Part shown: piece by piece, positions 43,136 to 52,516 of the stretch
How positions within the stretch are numbered: position 1 is the first letter of the stretch
How the letters are laid out: each line of letters begins with the position of its first letter
Assembly (NCBI GenBank): GCA_003268905.1
Contig: QLTU01000012.1
Location: 44,905 to 108,904, forward strand
From: Acidovorax defluvii
Lineage (GTDB): Bacteria > Pseudomonadota > Gammaproteobacteria > Burkholderiales > Burkholderiaceae_C
Length of the DNA stretch: 64,000 nucleotides
Direction of reading: 5' to 3'
Made by a program: the position numbers and the translations under genes
The notes under the pieces: model-generated
What the model saw: the letters and a program-made list of their open reading frames with translations, nothing else
Told to the model about the DNA's origin: nothing
Database searches by the model: none

Positions 43136-44203
43136 ATGTTCCAACGACTTCTCTCAGGCGACTACCCGCGCAGCAAGGTGCTGGCGGGCATTCTCGTGGC
43201 CATTTTTGTGGGCCTGGCGTTCGCGCCGTTTCTGTTTCCCGGCGTCAAGGCGCTCAATGTGGCGGCCAAGGTGCTGGTCTTCGTGGTGCTGGTGGCCAGC
43301 TTCGATCTGTTGCTGGGCTACACCGGCATCGTGAGTTTTGCGCACACCATGTTCTTTGGCATTGGTGCCTACGGCATTGCTGTGGCCACCACGCGCATGG
43401 GGCCCACCTGGGCTGCGCTGGGCGTGGGTATTGGCGGTGCGCTGCTGTTGTCGCTGTTGCTGTCGCTGGCGGTGGGGCTGTTTTCGCTGCGGGTGCGGGC
43501 CATCTTTTTTGCCATGATTACGCTGGCCGTGGCGGCGGCGTTCCAGACGCTGGCCTCGCAGCTGTCGGACATCACCGGCGGCGAGGACGGCCTGACCTTC
43601 AAGGTGCCCGAGCTGCTCTCGCCGAGCTTCGAGCCCTTTGAAAACGAAGTGCTGGGCGTGCTCATCGACGGCAAGCTGATCACCTACTACGTGCTGTGCG
43701 TCACGGCCGTGGTGCTGGTGCTTGCGCTGCTGCGCATCGTCAATTCGCCCTTTGGCCGTGTGCTGCAGGCCATCCGTGAGAACGAGTTCCGCGCCGAGGC
43801 CATCGGCTATCGCGTGGTGGTCTACCGCACCACATCGAGCGTGCTGTCGGCACTGTTTGCCACGCTGGCGGGTGCCATGCTGGCGCTATGGCTGCGCTAC
43901 AACGGGCCCGACACCTCACTGAGCTTTGAAATCATGATGGACTGCCTGCTCATCGTGGTGATTGGCGGCATGGGCACCATCTACGGCTCGGTCATTGGTG
44001 CTGTGCTGTTTGTGGTGGCGCAAAGCTACCTGCAGGATTTGTTGCGCCTGGGGCATGAGGCCACCACTGGCCTGCCATGGCTGTCGGCGCTGCTCTCGCC
44101 CGACCGCTGGCTGCTGTGGCTGGGCGTGCTGTTTGTGCTCTCGGTTTATTACTTTCCCTCCGGCGTCGTTGGACGCCTGCGATCTCTGCGCGCCCAAGCC
44201 TGA
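43136..44203 (+). CDS. livM: Branched-chain amino acid-type ABC permease LivM
   Basis: LivM is the second permease of the importer. The motif LLGYTGIVSFAHTMFFGIGAY near the N-terminus and the EAA-like IVVIGGMGTIYGSVIGAVL near the C-terminus identify it. About ten hydrophobic segments; 355 residues. The start at 43136 follows a weak GGAAA ribosome site. The GC-rich repeat separates it from livH. Confidence 0.92.
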   Translation: MFQRLLSGDYPRSKVLAGILVAIFVGLAFAPFLFPGVKALNVAAKVLVFVVLVASFDLLLGYTGIVSFAHTMFFGIGAYGIAVATTRMGPTWAALGVGIGGALLLSLLLSLAVGLFSLRVRAIFFAMITLAVAAAFQTLASQLSDITGGEDGLTFKVPELLSPSFEPFENEVLGVLIDGKLITYYVLCVTAVVLVLALLRIVNSPFGRVLQAIRENEFRAEAIGYRVVVYRTTSSVLSALFATLAGAMLALWLRYNGPDTSLSFEIMMDCLLIVVIGGMGTIYGSVIGAVLFVVAQSYLQDLLRLGHEATTGLPWLSALLSPDRWLLWLGVLFVLSVYYFPSGVVGRLRSLRAQA

Positions 44204-44236
44204 GCGCGTTTTTGTGTCAGTGAAAAAGGAGACAAC

Positions 44237-46420
44237 ATGAAAGTGAATCTGCACGACAACCGCGCCCTGAAAGTGGCCATGACTGCGTTGGCAGGGGCTG
44301 TGATGGCCGCATGCGGGGGCTCATCCAACCCGACCAATGACCTTCCGGCCGGCATCACACCGGTGAGCGCCACGGTCTACCCGGCTACAACAGCGGGCAA
44401 GGGGGACACTGCCGCCACGCAGGACTTGTTGACCGGTGGCATTGGCAAAACCGGGCTGGGCGCCGCCACGCCGGCCTATGCCGATCCCGCCAACCCCACA
44501 GCGGCAGAGCTGCGCCGCAATGCGCTGTATTCCAACTACCGCGGCATTCTGGATTACTCAGTCAATGGGGGCTACGGCAGCCTGTATGGCCCCAATGTCA
44601 CGGCTGCAGGCGCAGTCACGACCGGCGAGGGGCTGATTCCGGGCCGCGAATACGTGGCGGTGCTCGACGACGGCTCGGGCCGCAAGCGGACGGTGATTGC
44701 GGTGCAGGTGCCCGACAGCTTCAACCAGGCCAACCCCTGCGTGGTACTGGGCGCCTCGTCGGGATCGCGCGGGGTTTATGGCGCCATCGGCACGGCCGGC
44801 GAGTGGGGCCTGAAAAAGGGCTGTGCCGTGGCCCTGACCGATGCCGGCAAGGGCGTTGGCCTGTACGACATGATGGACGACACCGTGCACAAAATTGATG
44901 GCACACGCGCCACCCGCACGGCCGCAGGCTCTCTCAATTTCTTTGCCGCCAACATCACCGATGCAGCGCGCACCGCCTACAACGCGCTGTTCCCGAACCG
45001 CCTGGCCATCAAGCAGGTGCACTCGCAGCAGAACCCCGAAAAAGACTGGGGCAACGACACGCTGGCGGCCGGGCGTTATGCCATGTTTGTGCTGAACGAC
45101 CGCTATGGGACGGCCGCCAATCCGGTGCCGTTCACGCCGGAAAACACCATCGTGATTGCCGGCTCTGCATCCAACGGCGGTGCTGCTTCGCTGGGTGCGG
45201 CCGAAAAAGACAGCGGTGGGCTGATTGATGGCGTGGTGGCCTCTGAGCCCGTCACTGAAATGCCAACCACCAGCGGCTATGGCATCCAGTTTGGTGGTGC
45301 CGCAGTCAGCGGTTACGGCAAGACGTTGGCCGATTACACGACCTACGGCAACATCTACCAGCCCTGCGCTGCGCTGGCGGCGGACGCGGCCATGAGCGAG
45401 ACGTCCATCTTCAACTACATCCAGCTGGTGGGCATGACGGCGCGGGCCGCGGCACGCTGCGATGGCTTGGCGGCCAAGGGGCTGGTCAGCGGTGCCGATA
45501 CGGCCGCCCGGTCGCAGGATGCGCTGAACAAATTGCGCGCCTATGGCTGGACGCCGGATAACGACCAGATGCACAACGCCCACTATGCCCTGGGCAACGG
45601 ACCCATTCTGTCGGCCATGTACCCGGTGAGCTACGGGCGATTCCCCGTCGAGGCCAATGTGTGCAACACCAGCTTTGCGGCGGTGAACGCCACAGGCGTG
45701 CCGGTGGCGGTGGCGCCTGCAACGCTGGCGCAGAGCTTTGCCACGGCCAATGGCACCGCCAACGGCACACCTGCGACGGTGGTTTACAACGACTCGGTGG
45801 GCGGGGCGAAGGCGTGGCAGTTTGCCGTGTCGCCATCCACCGGCGTGGCGGACTTTGGCCTGGACAACGCCTTGTGCCAGCGTGCGCTGGTCACGGGATC
45901 TGACCCGGTCAGCGGCGCGAGCCTGACGGCCGCATCCACACCCACCAAGGCGCAGAGCGACGCGGTGCGGGCGGGCATTGCCGAGGTGGTGCTGAACGGC
46001 AACCTGCGCGGCAAGCCCACCATCATCGTCAGTGGCCGCAGCGATGCCCTGGTACCGGTGAACAACAACTCGCGCGCCTACGCCGCCTACAACAAGGTAG
46101 TGGAAGGTGCCGCCAGCAAGCTGCGCTACATCGAGGTGACAAACGGCCAGCATTTCGACACCTTTCTGCCGTTCGGCGGTTTTGACACCCGCTTTGTACC
46201 CTTGCACCCCTACTTCAACCAGGCGATGGATGCGATGTATGCGCACCTGAAGTCGGGTGCCGCCTTGCCCGCGAGCCAGGTGGTGCGCACCACGCCGCGC
46301 GGCGGTGTGGCAGGTGCTGCCCCGGCCATCACGGCTGCCAACGTGCCGCCGTTTGTGGCGGTGCCTGTAGCTGCGAACCAGATTGGCTTTGCCGGCACGT
46401 CGCTGAACGTTCCCAACTGA
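44237..46420 (+). CDS. 3-hydroxybutyrate oligomer hydrolase family lipoprotein
   Basis: The protein matches the D-(-)-3-hydroxybutyrate oligomer hydrolase family, which degrades oligomers left by PHB depolymerase. After a signal region with a probable lipobox (VMAACGG), the characteristic segments ASSGSRGVYGAIGTAGEWGL (likely nucleophile Ser) and AVALTDAGKGVG follow. Near the C-terminus SGRSDALVPVNNNSRAY and TNGQHFDTFLPF look like the acid and His of the catalytic triad. 727 residues. An AAGGAGA ribosome site precedes the ATG. It follows livM by 33 bases and may be cotranscribed. Confidence 0.85.
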   Translation: MKVNLHDNRALKVAMTALAGAVMAACGGSSNPTNDLPAGITPVSATVYPATTAGKGDTAATQDLLTGGIGKTGLGAATPAYADPANPTAAELRRNALYSNYRGILDYSVNGGYGSLYGPNVTAAGAVTTGEGLIPGREYVAVLDDGSGRKRTVIAVQVPDSFNQANPCVVLGASSGSRGVYGAIGTAGEWGLKKGCAVALTDAGKGVGLYDMMDDTVHKIDGTRATRTAAGSLNFFAANITDAARTAYNALFPNRLAIKQVHSQQNPEKDWGNDTLAAGRYAMFVLNDRYGTAANPVPFTPENTIVIAGSASNGGAASLGAAEKDSGGLIDGVVASEPVTEMPTTSGYGIQFGGAAVSGYGKTLADYTTYGNIYQPCAALAADAAMSETSIFNYIQLVGMTARAAARCDGLAAKGLVSGADTAARSQDALNKLRAYGWTPDNDQMHNAHYALGNGPILSAMYPVSYGRFPVEANVCNTSFAAVNATGVPVAVAPATLAQSFATANGTANGTPATVVYNDSVGGAKAWQFAVSPSTGVADFGLDNALCQRALVTGSDPVSGASLTAASTPTKAQSDAVRAGIAEVVLNGNLRGKPTIIVSGRSDALVPVNNNSRAYAAYNKVVEGAASKLRYIEVTNGQHFDTFLPFGGFDTRFVPLHPYFNQAMDAMYAHLKSGAALPASQVVRTTPRGGVAGAAPAITAANVPPFVAVPVAANQIGFAGTSLNVPN

Positions 46421-46806
46421 GCGCCTGTGTCACGCGCCCCGCACTGGAGTCTGCTGCGATGCCAACACGATGGAAGCGATGCGCCGCCATCTGCTTGGCA
46501 GCCTTGGCCCTTGATTCCGGTGCGGGACTGCACCGCCCATCCGGGCGGATGAGAACGTCATTGTCCAAGTGGCGCCGTGGGTGATGCTGCGGGCTAGCGC
46601 TGACGCGTTGATGCATAACATCTTGCGCGTTGCCTCCTTTGCACGCGACACGCTCACAGGCCTGATCAATGCCCACCAGCTGGGCGTGATGCAGGTGGCT
46701 CCTTGACGCGATCGGCCCCAGGTGGCCTTGGTGCTGTTGGCGTCTGATTAGAACCAGCCGCATGGGCACGCAGCCACCCCGTTTCTGTTTCAAAAGGCTG
46801 AGCACC
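46421..46806. other. Intergenic region after the oligomer hydrolase
   Basis: This is 386 bases without an intact gene. Its middle part (46459-46706) holds a possible gene remnant, described separately. No promoter or terminator stands out. Confidence 0.4.
46459..46706 (+). pseudogene. Possible remnant of a small exported protein gene
   Basis: An ATG at 46459 opens a signal-peptide-like sequence (MPTRWKRCAAICLAALAL) that then turns into nonsense and stops. A different frame downstream reads as protein-like sequence (ADENVIVQVAPWVMLRASAD, then HNILRVASFARDTLTGLINA) to a stop at 46704-46706. The two halves would join by a frameshift. The family is not recognised. Confidence 0.25.
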
Positions 46807-47670
46807 ATGCTTCCTTCCTCACGCTACATCCGCTGCGCCGGTTATGAAATTCATTGCACCGAATGGGGTGCGCCCGAGGCTCCCGTGGTGATCGCCTGGC
46901 ACGGGCTGGCGCGCACCGGGCGTGACATGGACGCGCTGGCGCGGCATTTGAGCAGCCGCTATCGCGTGATCTGCCCCGACACCATTGGCCGGGGCCTGAG
47001 CCAGTGGGCGCGGACGCCGAGGGACGAATACCGGCTGTCGTTTTATGCGCGCATTGCCGCCGACCTGTTCGCGCAGCTGGGTATCGACATGGCGCACTGG
47101 ATTGGTACCTCTATGGGCGGCGCGATTGGCACGGTGTGCGCGTCAGGGCTTTTCGAGCCGCAGCTCAAGGGCCGCATCATGCGCCTGCTGCTTAACGACA
47201 ACGCCCCCCGCCTGGCCGATGCCGCGCTGGAGCGCATCAAGGCCTATGCGGGCCAGCCGCCTGCGTTTGACACGGTGATGGAGCTGGAGGCATTTTTTCG
47301 GCAGGTGTACCAGCCTTACGGCTGGCTCAGCGATGCCCAGTGGCGGCAGTTGACCGAAACCTCCATTCGCCGCCTGCCCGATGGCCGCGTGACGCCGCAC
47401 TACGACCCGGCCATGGTGCAGCAGTTCACGCACCATGCCAACGATTACCTGATCTGGGACCACTACGACGCGCTCGACATCCCTGTGCTGTGCCTGCGCG
47501 GCGCCCAGTCGGATCTGGTGTTGCCCGAAACCACGGCCGAGATGCTCACCCGGGGCCCCGGCATGCGCGGCCTGCTGCAGGTGGTCGAGGTGCCGGGTTG
47601 CGGCCATGCGCCCGCCCTGAATGTGCCAGAGCAATTTGCGCTGGTGGACGGGTTTTTGTCGGACACCTGA
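46807..47670 (+). CDS. Alpha/beta hydrolase
   Basis: This 287-residue hydrolase has VIAWHGLARTGRDMDALAR (oxyanion region), IGTSMGGAIGT (nucleophile Ser), an acid probably in RGAQSDLVLP and His in VPGCGHAPAL. It resembles esterases of unknown substrate found beside PHB-metabolism genes. The start at 46807 was preferred over an upstream ATG (46762) because MLPSSRYIRCAGYEIH matches the usual beginning of the fold. Confidence 0.78.
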   Translation: MLPSSRYIRCAGYEIHCTEWGAPEAPVVIAWHGLARTGRDMDALARHLSSRYRVICPDTIGRGLSQWARTPRDEYRLSFYARIAADLFAQLGIDMAHWIGTSMGGAIGTVCASGLFEPQLKGRIMRLLLNDNAPRLADAALERIKAYAGQPPAFDTVMELEAFFRQVYQPYGWLSDAQWRQLTETSIRRLPDGRVTPHYDPAMVQQFTHHANDYLIWDHYDALDIPVLCLRGAQSDLVLPETTAEMLTRGPGMRGLLQVVEVPGCGHAPALNVPEQFALVDGFLSDT

Positions 47671-47834
47671 GTCCGCAACCATGGGGCAGCCCAGAACTGC
47701 GCATCGGGCGGCGAGCTGGCGCATTTCACGCCCCGAGGGGGGTGTGCTGGGTTACTACAGTGGGGGGCTGATGATCACTGCCATTTTTGCAAATGAGCTA
47801 CCATTTGGTTTGTTTTGCGACTGATTGGTAATAC

Positions 47835-48401
47835 ATGCTGTTTTCCTCCCCCTTGGTTCGTCGGCTCGCGCTGATCTTTTCTGCAACGGTTTTGCTGGCC
47901 GTCAGCGGTTGCACATCCACCAGCCCGCCCTCCGGCATCTCCGCCGTCACTCCGTTTGACCTGGCCCGCTACGAAGGGCGGTGGTACGAGGTGGCGCGCC
48001 TGGATCACTCGTTTGAACGCGGCATGACGGACGTGAGCGCCACGTACCAGCGTCAGGCCGATGGCAGTGTGCGTGTGGTCAACCGGGGCTTTGACACCGC
48101 CAAGAACGACTGGCGCCAGGCGCTGGGCAAGGCGCTGTTCACAGGCGATGTGCAAACGGCCTCGCTCAAGGTGTCGTTCTTTGGCCCGTTTTACGGTGGC
48201 TACCATGTGGCAGCGCTGGATCCGGATTACCAGTGGGCGCTGGTGGTGGGGCCAGACCGCAGCTACTGCTGGATCTTGTCGCGCACCAAGCAGCTTGCGC
48301 CCTCCGTGCGTGCCCGGCTTGTTGCACGCGCCAGTGCTTTGGGCATCGACACCCAGTCACTGATCTGGGTGACCCACGGGCGCACCGATCCGCAGCCATG
48401 A
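47835..48401 (+). CDS. blc: Lipocalin-type lipoprotein
   Basis: Blc is an outer-membrane lipocalin that binds lysophospholipids or other hydrophobic ligands. A signal peptide ending in AVSGC (lipobox) precedes the lipocalin motif YEGRWYEVARLDHSFERGM (G-x-W) and the second and third motifs (ALDPDYQWALVVGPDRSY, WILSRTKQL). 188 residues. It opens the light-related operon: its end overlaps the next gene (ATGA). Confidence 0.9.
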   Translation: MLFSSPLVRRLALIFSATVLLAVSGCTSTSPPSGISAVTPFDLARYEGRWYEVARLDHSFERGMTDVSATYQRQADGSVRVVNRGFDTAKNDWRQALGKALFTGDVQTASLKVSFFGPFYGGYHVAALDPDYQWALVVGPDRSYCWILSRTKQLAPSVRARLVARASALGIDTQSLIWVTHGRTDPQP

Positions 48402-49420
48402 GTGCCGCTGGTCTGCGGCCCGTCGCCGTCATTGGCGCAGGCCTCTCGGGCTTGTCGTGCGCACATGCGCTGCTGCAGGCGGGCCACACAGTGCATCTCT
48501 TCGACAAAAGCCGGGGCCCATCGGGCCGCATGAGCACACGGCGCGCCGAAGACGCCCACGGCCCGTGGCAGTGCGACCATGGCGCGCAATACTTCACCGC
48601 GCGTGACGCGGCGTTCCGCGCCGAGGTGGCGCGCTGGCAGCAGGCCGGCGTGGCCGACTTGTGGAATGCCCGCCTGGCCAGCTTTGACGGCAGCGCCTTT
48701 GCCCCGCTGCACACGCCGCTGGAGCGTTTTGTGGGCACACCGCGCATGACATCACCCGCCGCCTGGCTGGTGCAGAACCTGGGAGAGCGCGCCGGAGCAT
48801 CGGCACGCACCCAATGGCAAACCACTGTGCAGCGCCTGGATCGGCATACGGATGGCTGGGCCATCACCTCCGCAGAGCAGGGGGCGCACCCCGAGCGGTA
48901 TGGCGCCGTAGTACTGGCCGTGCCTGCCCCGCAGGCAGTGCCGTTGCTGGCACCTGTAGCACCTGCAGGCACCGTCGTAGCCGCCAGCGTCCGCATGCGC
49001 GGCAGCTGGGCCGTGATGCTGCGCTACGCAGCCCCTGTGGCCATGCCGTGGGAGGGCGTGTTCATCAACACCGGCCCGCTGCGCTGGGTGGCCCGTGACA
49101 GCAGCAAACCCGGTCGCACTGGCCCCGAGACCTGGCTGCTGCACGCCAGCCCCGAGTGGAGCGATGCGCACATGGAAGATGACGCTGATGCAGTCACCGA
49201 TGCATTGATCGCCGCTTTTGTCGCATTGGGCGGCCCCGCACCGTTGGCCGCCACAGCCCATCGCTGGCGCTATGCCGACAGCGAGTCCCCGCTGGCGCTG
49301 GGCAGTTGGTGGGACGCATCGCTGCGGCTGGGTATGTGCGGAGATTGGCTCAACGGCGGCAAGGCTGAAGGCGCCTGGCTCAGCGGCCGTGCGCTGGCGC
49401 AGCAGGTGCAAGCTGCGTGA
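48398..49420 (+). CDS. FAD-dependent oxidoreductase, renalase-like
   Basis: The N-terminus AVIGAGLSGLSCAHALLQAGHTVHLFDKS is the FAD-binding Rossmann fold, followed by GRMSTRRAED. Near the C-terminus LRLGMCGDWLNGGKAEGAWLSG closes the flavin site. 340 residues. The family includes renalase and related amine or NAD(P)H oxidases; the substrate is unknown. It overlaps blc and precedes the first photolyase gene by 22 bases, so a functional link to flavin-dependent photolyases is plausible. Confidence 0.82.
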   Translation: MSAAGLRPVAVIGAGLSGLSCAHALLQAGHTVHLFDKSRGPSGRMSTRRAEDAHGPWQCDHGAQYFTARDAAFRAEVARWQQAGVADLWNARLASFDGSAFAPLHTPLERFVGTPRMTSPAAWLVQNLGERAGASARTQWQTTVQRLDRHTDGWAITSAEQGAHPERYGAVVLAVPAPQAVPLLAPVAPAGTVVAASVRMRGSWAVMLRYAAPVAMPWEGVFINTGPLRWVARDSSKPGRTGPETWLLHASPEWSDAHMEDDADAVTDALIAAFVALGGPAPLAATAHRWRYADSESPLALGSWWDASLRLGMCGDWLNGGKAEGAWLSGRALAQQVQAA

Positions 49421-49442
49421 CACTCTGAACAAGGCACGCGCC

Positions 49443-51014
49443 ATGGCCTACACCGTTGTCTGGTTCAAGCGCGACCTGCGGGTGCACGACCACGCACCCC
49501 TGGCCCAGGCCGCGCAGCGCGGACCCGTGCTTTGCCTGTATGTGGTCGAGCCCAGCCTGTGGGCCCAGCCCGACGCCGCGTTGCAGCACTATCGGTTCTT
49601 GCAAGAGAGCCTTGCCGACCTGGCGCAAGACCTGCGCCGCTGCGGAGCCGAGTTGCAAGTGGCCGTGGGCGAGGTGCCCGAGGTGCTGGCCCGCCTGCAC
49701 GCGCTGGCCCCGTTTCACACCCTCACTTCGCATGAAGAAACCGGCAACGGCCACACCTATGCGCGCGACAAGGCCGTGGCCCGCTGGTGCGCAAATCAGG
49801 GCGTAGCCTGGCGTGAGTGGGCCCAGCACGGCGTGGTGCGCCGCCTGCCCACGCGCGATGTGTGGCACCAGCGCTGGCAGGCTTTCATGCACGCGCCTCA
49901 GATGCCAGCGCCCGCACCCGGCAGCCTGGCGGGGCGAGCCTTGCCCTGGCCCACAGAGCCCTGGCCCGAAGGCGCATGGCCGGGCTTGGACATTCACGAT
50001 CCACCCCAGCGCCAGCGCGGTGGACGCTTGCGCGGCTGGCAGGTGCTGCAAGACTTTTTGCACGAGCGCAGCCGGGGTTACCGGGGTGGCATTTCATCGC
50101 CCCTCACGGCGCCCACGGCCTGCTCGCGCCTTTCGCCCTACCTTGCCCTGGGTTGCCTTGGCATGCGCGAAGTGGTGCAGGCCACCCAGCGGCGCCAGCA
50201 GCAACTGCAGGGCAGCGCCGAGCCCGGTGCGGGCTGGCAGCGCCAGGGTCTCACGGCCTTCATGAGCCGCATGCACTGGCACTGCCACTTCATCCAGAAA
50301 CTCGAATCCGAACCCGCGCTGGAGTTTGACAACCTGCACCGCGGCTACAACGGCCTGCGCGAGGGCGACTGGAACGAGGCCCACTTTGCCGCCCTGGTGG
50401 CCGGGCGCACCGGCTGGCCCATGGTGGATGCCTGCGTGGCCATGCTGCGCGAGACGGGCTGGGTCAACTTTCGCATGCGGGCCATGCTGGTGTCGGTGGC
50501 GTCATACCCGCTGTGGCTGCACTGGCGCCCTGTGGGCCAGTGGCTGGCGCGGCAGTTTCTCGATTACGAGCCCGGCATCCACTGGAGCCAGATGCAGATG
50601 CAGGCGGGCACCACCGGCATCAACACCACCCGCGTCTACAACCCGATCAAGCAGGCGCAAGACCACGACCCGCACGGCCACTTTGTTCGCCACTGGCTTG
50701 CCGCAATGCGCCGCGTACCTGACGCTTGGTTGCTGGAGCCCTGGCGCATGCCGCCCGATGTGCAGGCCCGCTGCGGCGTGCGTGTGGGCCACGACATTGC
50801 TGTGCCGCTGGTAGACCTGGACACCGCCACCCGCACCGCCAAAGCCCGCGTACACGGCCTGCGCGCCCAACCCGCCGTGCGCGCCGCCCAGGCCGCGATT
50901 GTGGAAAAACACGGCTCCCGCCAGTTTCGCGATGGCGGCAGCCCGCAGGCGCGTACCCAGGCCCGCGCACGCCACGCCACCCAGCACCCCCAGCAGCAAA
51001 CCCTGGACTTTTGA
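49443..51014 (+). CDS. Cryptochrome/photolyase family protein (class I-like)
   Basis: The N-terminal photolyase domain starts TVVWFKRDLRVHDHAPLAQA. The C-terminal FAD-binding domain has FMSRMHWHCHFIQKLE, GRTGWPMVDACVAMLRETGW and NTTRVYNPIKQAQDHDPHG. This pattern is related to class I CPD photolyases, but the MHWHCHF and INTTRVYNP elements resemble a distinct bacterial subgroup. Whether it repairs cyclobutane dimers or acts as a sensor is not clear. 523 residues. It is the first of three photolyase-type genes in one operon. Confidence 0.85.
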   Translation: MAYTVVWFKRDLRVHDHAPLAQAAQRGPVLCLYVVEPSLWAQPDAALQHYRFLQESLADLAQDLRRCGAELQVAVGEVPEVLARLHALAPFHTLTSHEETGNGHTYARDKAVARWCANQGVAWREWAQHGVVRRLPTRDVWHQRWQAFMHAPQMPAPAPGSLAGRALPWPTEPWPEGAWPGLDIHDPPQRQRGGRLRGWQVLQDFLHERSRGYRGGISSPLTAPTACSRLSPYLALGCLGMREVVQATQRRQQQLQGSAEPGAGWQRQGLTAFMSRMHWHCHFIQKLESEPALEFDNLHRGYNGLREGDWNEAHFAALVAGRTGWPMVDACVAMLRETGWVNFRMRAMLVSVASYPLWLHWRPVGQWLARQFLDYEPGIHWSQMQMQAGTTGINTTRVYNPIKQAQDHDPHGHFVRHWLAAMRRVPDAWLLEPWRMPPDVQARCGVRVGHDIAVPLVDLDTATRTAKARVHGLRAQPAVRAAQAAIVEKHGSRQFRDGGSPQARTQARARHATQHPQQQTLDF

Positions 51015-51017
51015 ACC

Positions 51018-51191
51018 ATGCGCATGCGCAAAAAATCAGACCTTCCGCAAAAGACCTGCCAACACTGCGGCCTGCCCTTTACCTGGCGCAAGAAGTGGGA
51101 AAAGGTGTGGGACGAGGTGAAGTACTGCTCCGACCGCTGCCGCAGCGAACGCAAGCGCACCGACAAGTCGGCAGGGGAGGGCGCAGCATGA
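51018..51191 (+). CDS. DUF2256 small zinc-finger-like protein
   Basis: This 57-residue protein begins [20 protein letters not shown] and has a CxxC pair and, later, [10 protein letters not shown], so four Cys could bind zinc. The sequence [21 protein letters not shown] is what I recognise as DUF2256, a family often encoded next to cryptochromes. The gene starts three bases after the photolyase stop and overlaps the DASH gene by four bases (ATGA). Its role is unknown. Confidence 0.85.
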   Translation: MRMRKKSDLPQKTCQHCGLPFTWRKKWEKVWDEVKYCSDRCRSERKRTDKSAGEGAA

Positions 51192-52516
51192 GCACCGTGC
51201 TGTTCTGGTTTCGCAACGACCTGCGCCTGCACGACCAGCCCGCGCTGGCTGCAGCGCTGGCCAGCGGCGCCACCCACCTGCTGCCCGTGGTGTGCCTGCC
51301 CCGGGCAGACGAAGCCACGCCCTGGGGCTTTGCCCGCGTGGGCACGCACCGCCGCGCCTTTGCAGCCGCCGCGCTGCGCGACCTGGGCACCCGCATGGCT
51401 GGGCAAGGCAATCCACTCATGGTGTGCCATGCCCCGCCCGCCACCGTGTTGCCCGCATTGGCCCACGCCGTCGGGGCGAGCGCCGTGGTGTGCGAAGACA
51501 TTGCCGCCCCCTTTGAGCAGGCCCAAGTCGCCGCCCTGCGCGCCGCCGGGCTGCCGGTGCGCGCTGTGTGGCACAGCAGCCTGCTCCAGCCTGAGGACAT
51601 GCTCTGGCCTGCGGCAGAGCTTCCCGGCGTGTTCACCACGTTTCGTCAGAAGGTGGAGCGTGCGGGCATCATGCCCACAGCGCCTTTGCCCCCGCCCACA
51701 TCGTTGTTGCCGCCCCCGATGGTGCCGCCCGATGTGATGCTGGCGGCGGGCGCCGTGCCTGCGTGTGCAGGGCAGGGCGCCGATACCGCTGTTCCCAATA
51801 ACGCAGCCGGGTGTGACCCACGCTCGTCCTTTCCCTACGGCACATCCGCCTGCAACGGTGGCGAAACCGCCGCACTCGCCCATTTGGCGCAGTACCTGGC
51901 GCGCAAGCTGCCCCACAGCTACAAGGCCACGCGCAATGGACTTACGGGGTTGCATTACTCCAGCAAGTTCTCGCCCTGGCTGGCTAGCGGCGCGCTCTCG
52001 GCCCGGCAGGTGTTTGCCGGCCTGAAAGCGTTTGAACGCGAGCACGGTGCCAACGACGGCACCTACTGGCTGTGGTTCGAGCTGCTGTGGCGCGACTACT
52101 TTCGGCTGCTGCACCTGCAATACGGGCCGGCGCTGTATGGGGCTCGTGGGCTTTCACAGCTGCGCCAGTCCCCGCACAACCACCAGGGCTTTGAGCGCTG
52201 GTGCCAGGGCCGCACGGGCGAACCGCTGGTCGATGCCGCCATGCGCGAGCTGGCCACCACCGGGTATCTGAGCAACCGCCTGCGCCAGGTGGTGGCCAGC
52301 TACCTCATCCACGACCTGTGCGGCGACTGGCGCGCGGGCGCCGCGTGGTTTGAATCGCAGCTGGTGGACTACGACGTGTACAGCAACCAGGGCAACTGGC
52401 TTTACATCGCCGGGCGCGGCACCGACCCGCGTGGTGGCCGCCGCTTCAATGCCACCAAGCAGGCGCACGACCATGATGCCGACGGTACTTACCGCCGGAT
52501 GTGGGGCACGGCATGA
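51188..52516 (+). CDS. DASH-family cryptochrome
   Basis: DASH cryptochromes repair dimers in single-stranded or looped DNA and may also signal. The N-terminus is [20 protein letters not shown], and the DASH-typical [18 protein letters not shown] and [20 protein letters not shown] are both present. An unusual proline-rich insert ([16 protein letters not shown]) lies between the two domains. 442 residues. The start at 51188 overlaps DUF2256, and the end overlaps the next photolyase gene by four bases. Confidence 0.88.
   Translation: MSTVLFWFRNDLRLHDQPALAAALASGATHLLPVVCLPRADEATPWGFARVGTHRRAFAAAALRDLGTRMAGQGNPLMVCHAPPATVLPALAHAVGASAVVCEDIAAPFEQAQVAALRAAGLPVRAVWHSSLLQPEDMLWPAAELPGVFTTFRQKVERAGIMPTAPLPPPTSLLPPPMVPPDVMLAAGAVPACAGQGADTAVPNNAAGCDPRSSFPYGTSACNGGETAALAHLAQYLARKLPHSYKATRNGLTGLHYSSKFSPWLASGALSARQVFAGLKAFEREHGANDGTYWLWFELLWRDYFRLLHLQYGPALYGARGLSQLRQSPHNHQGFERWCQGRTGEPLVDAAMRELATTGYLSNRLRQVVASYLIHDLCGDWRAGAAWFESQLVDYDVYSNQGNWLYIAGRGTDPRGGRRFNATKQAHDHDADGTYRRMWGTA

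Noticed and set aside
44558..46246. 562-codon open frame opposite the 3HB-oligomer hydrolase
   Set aside because: It is antisense to a well-supported gene and shows composition typical of mirror frames.
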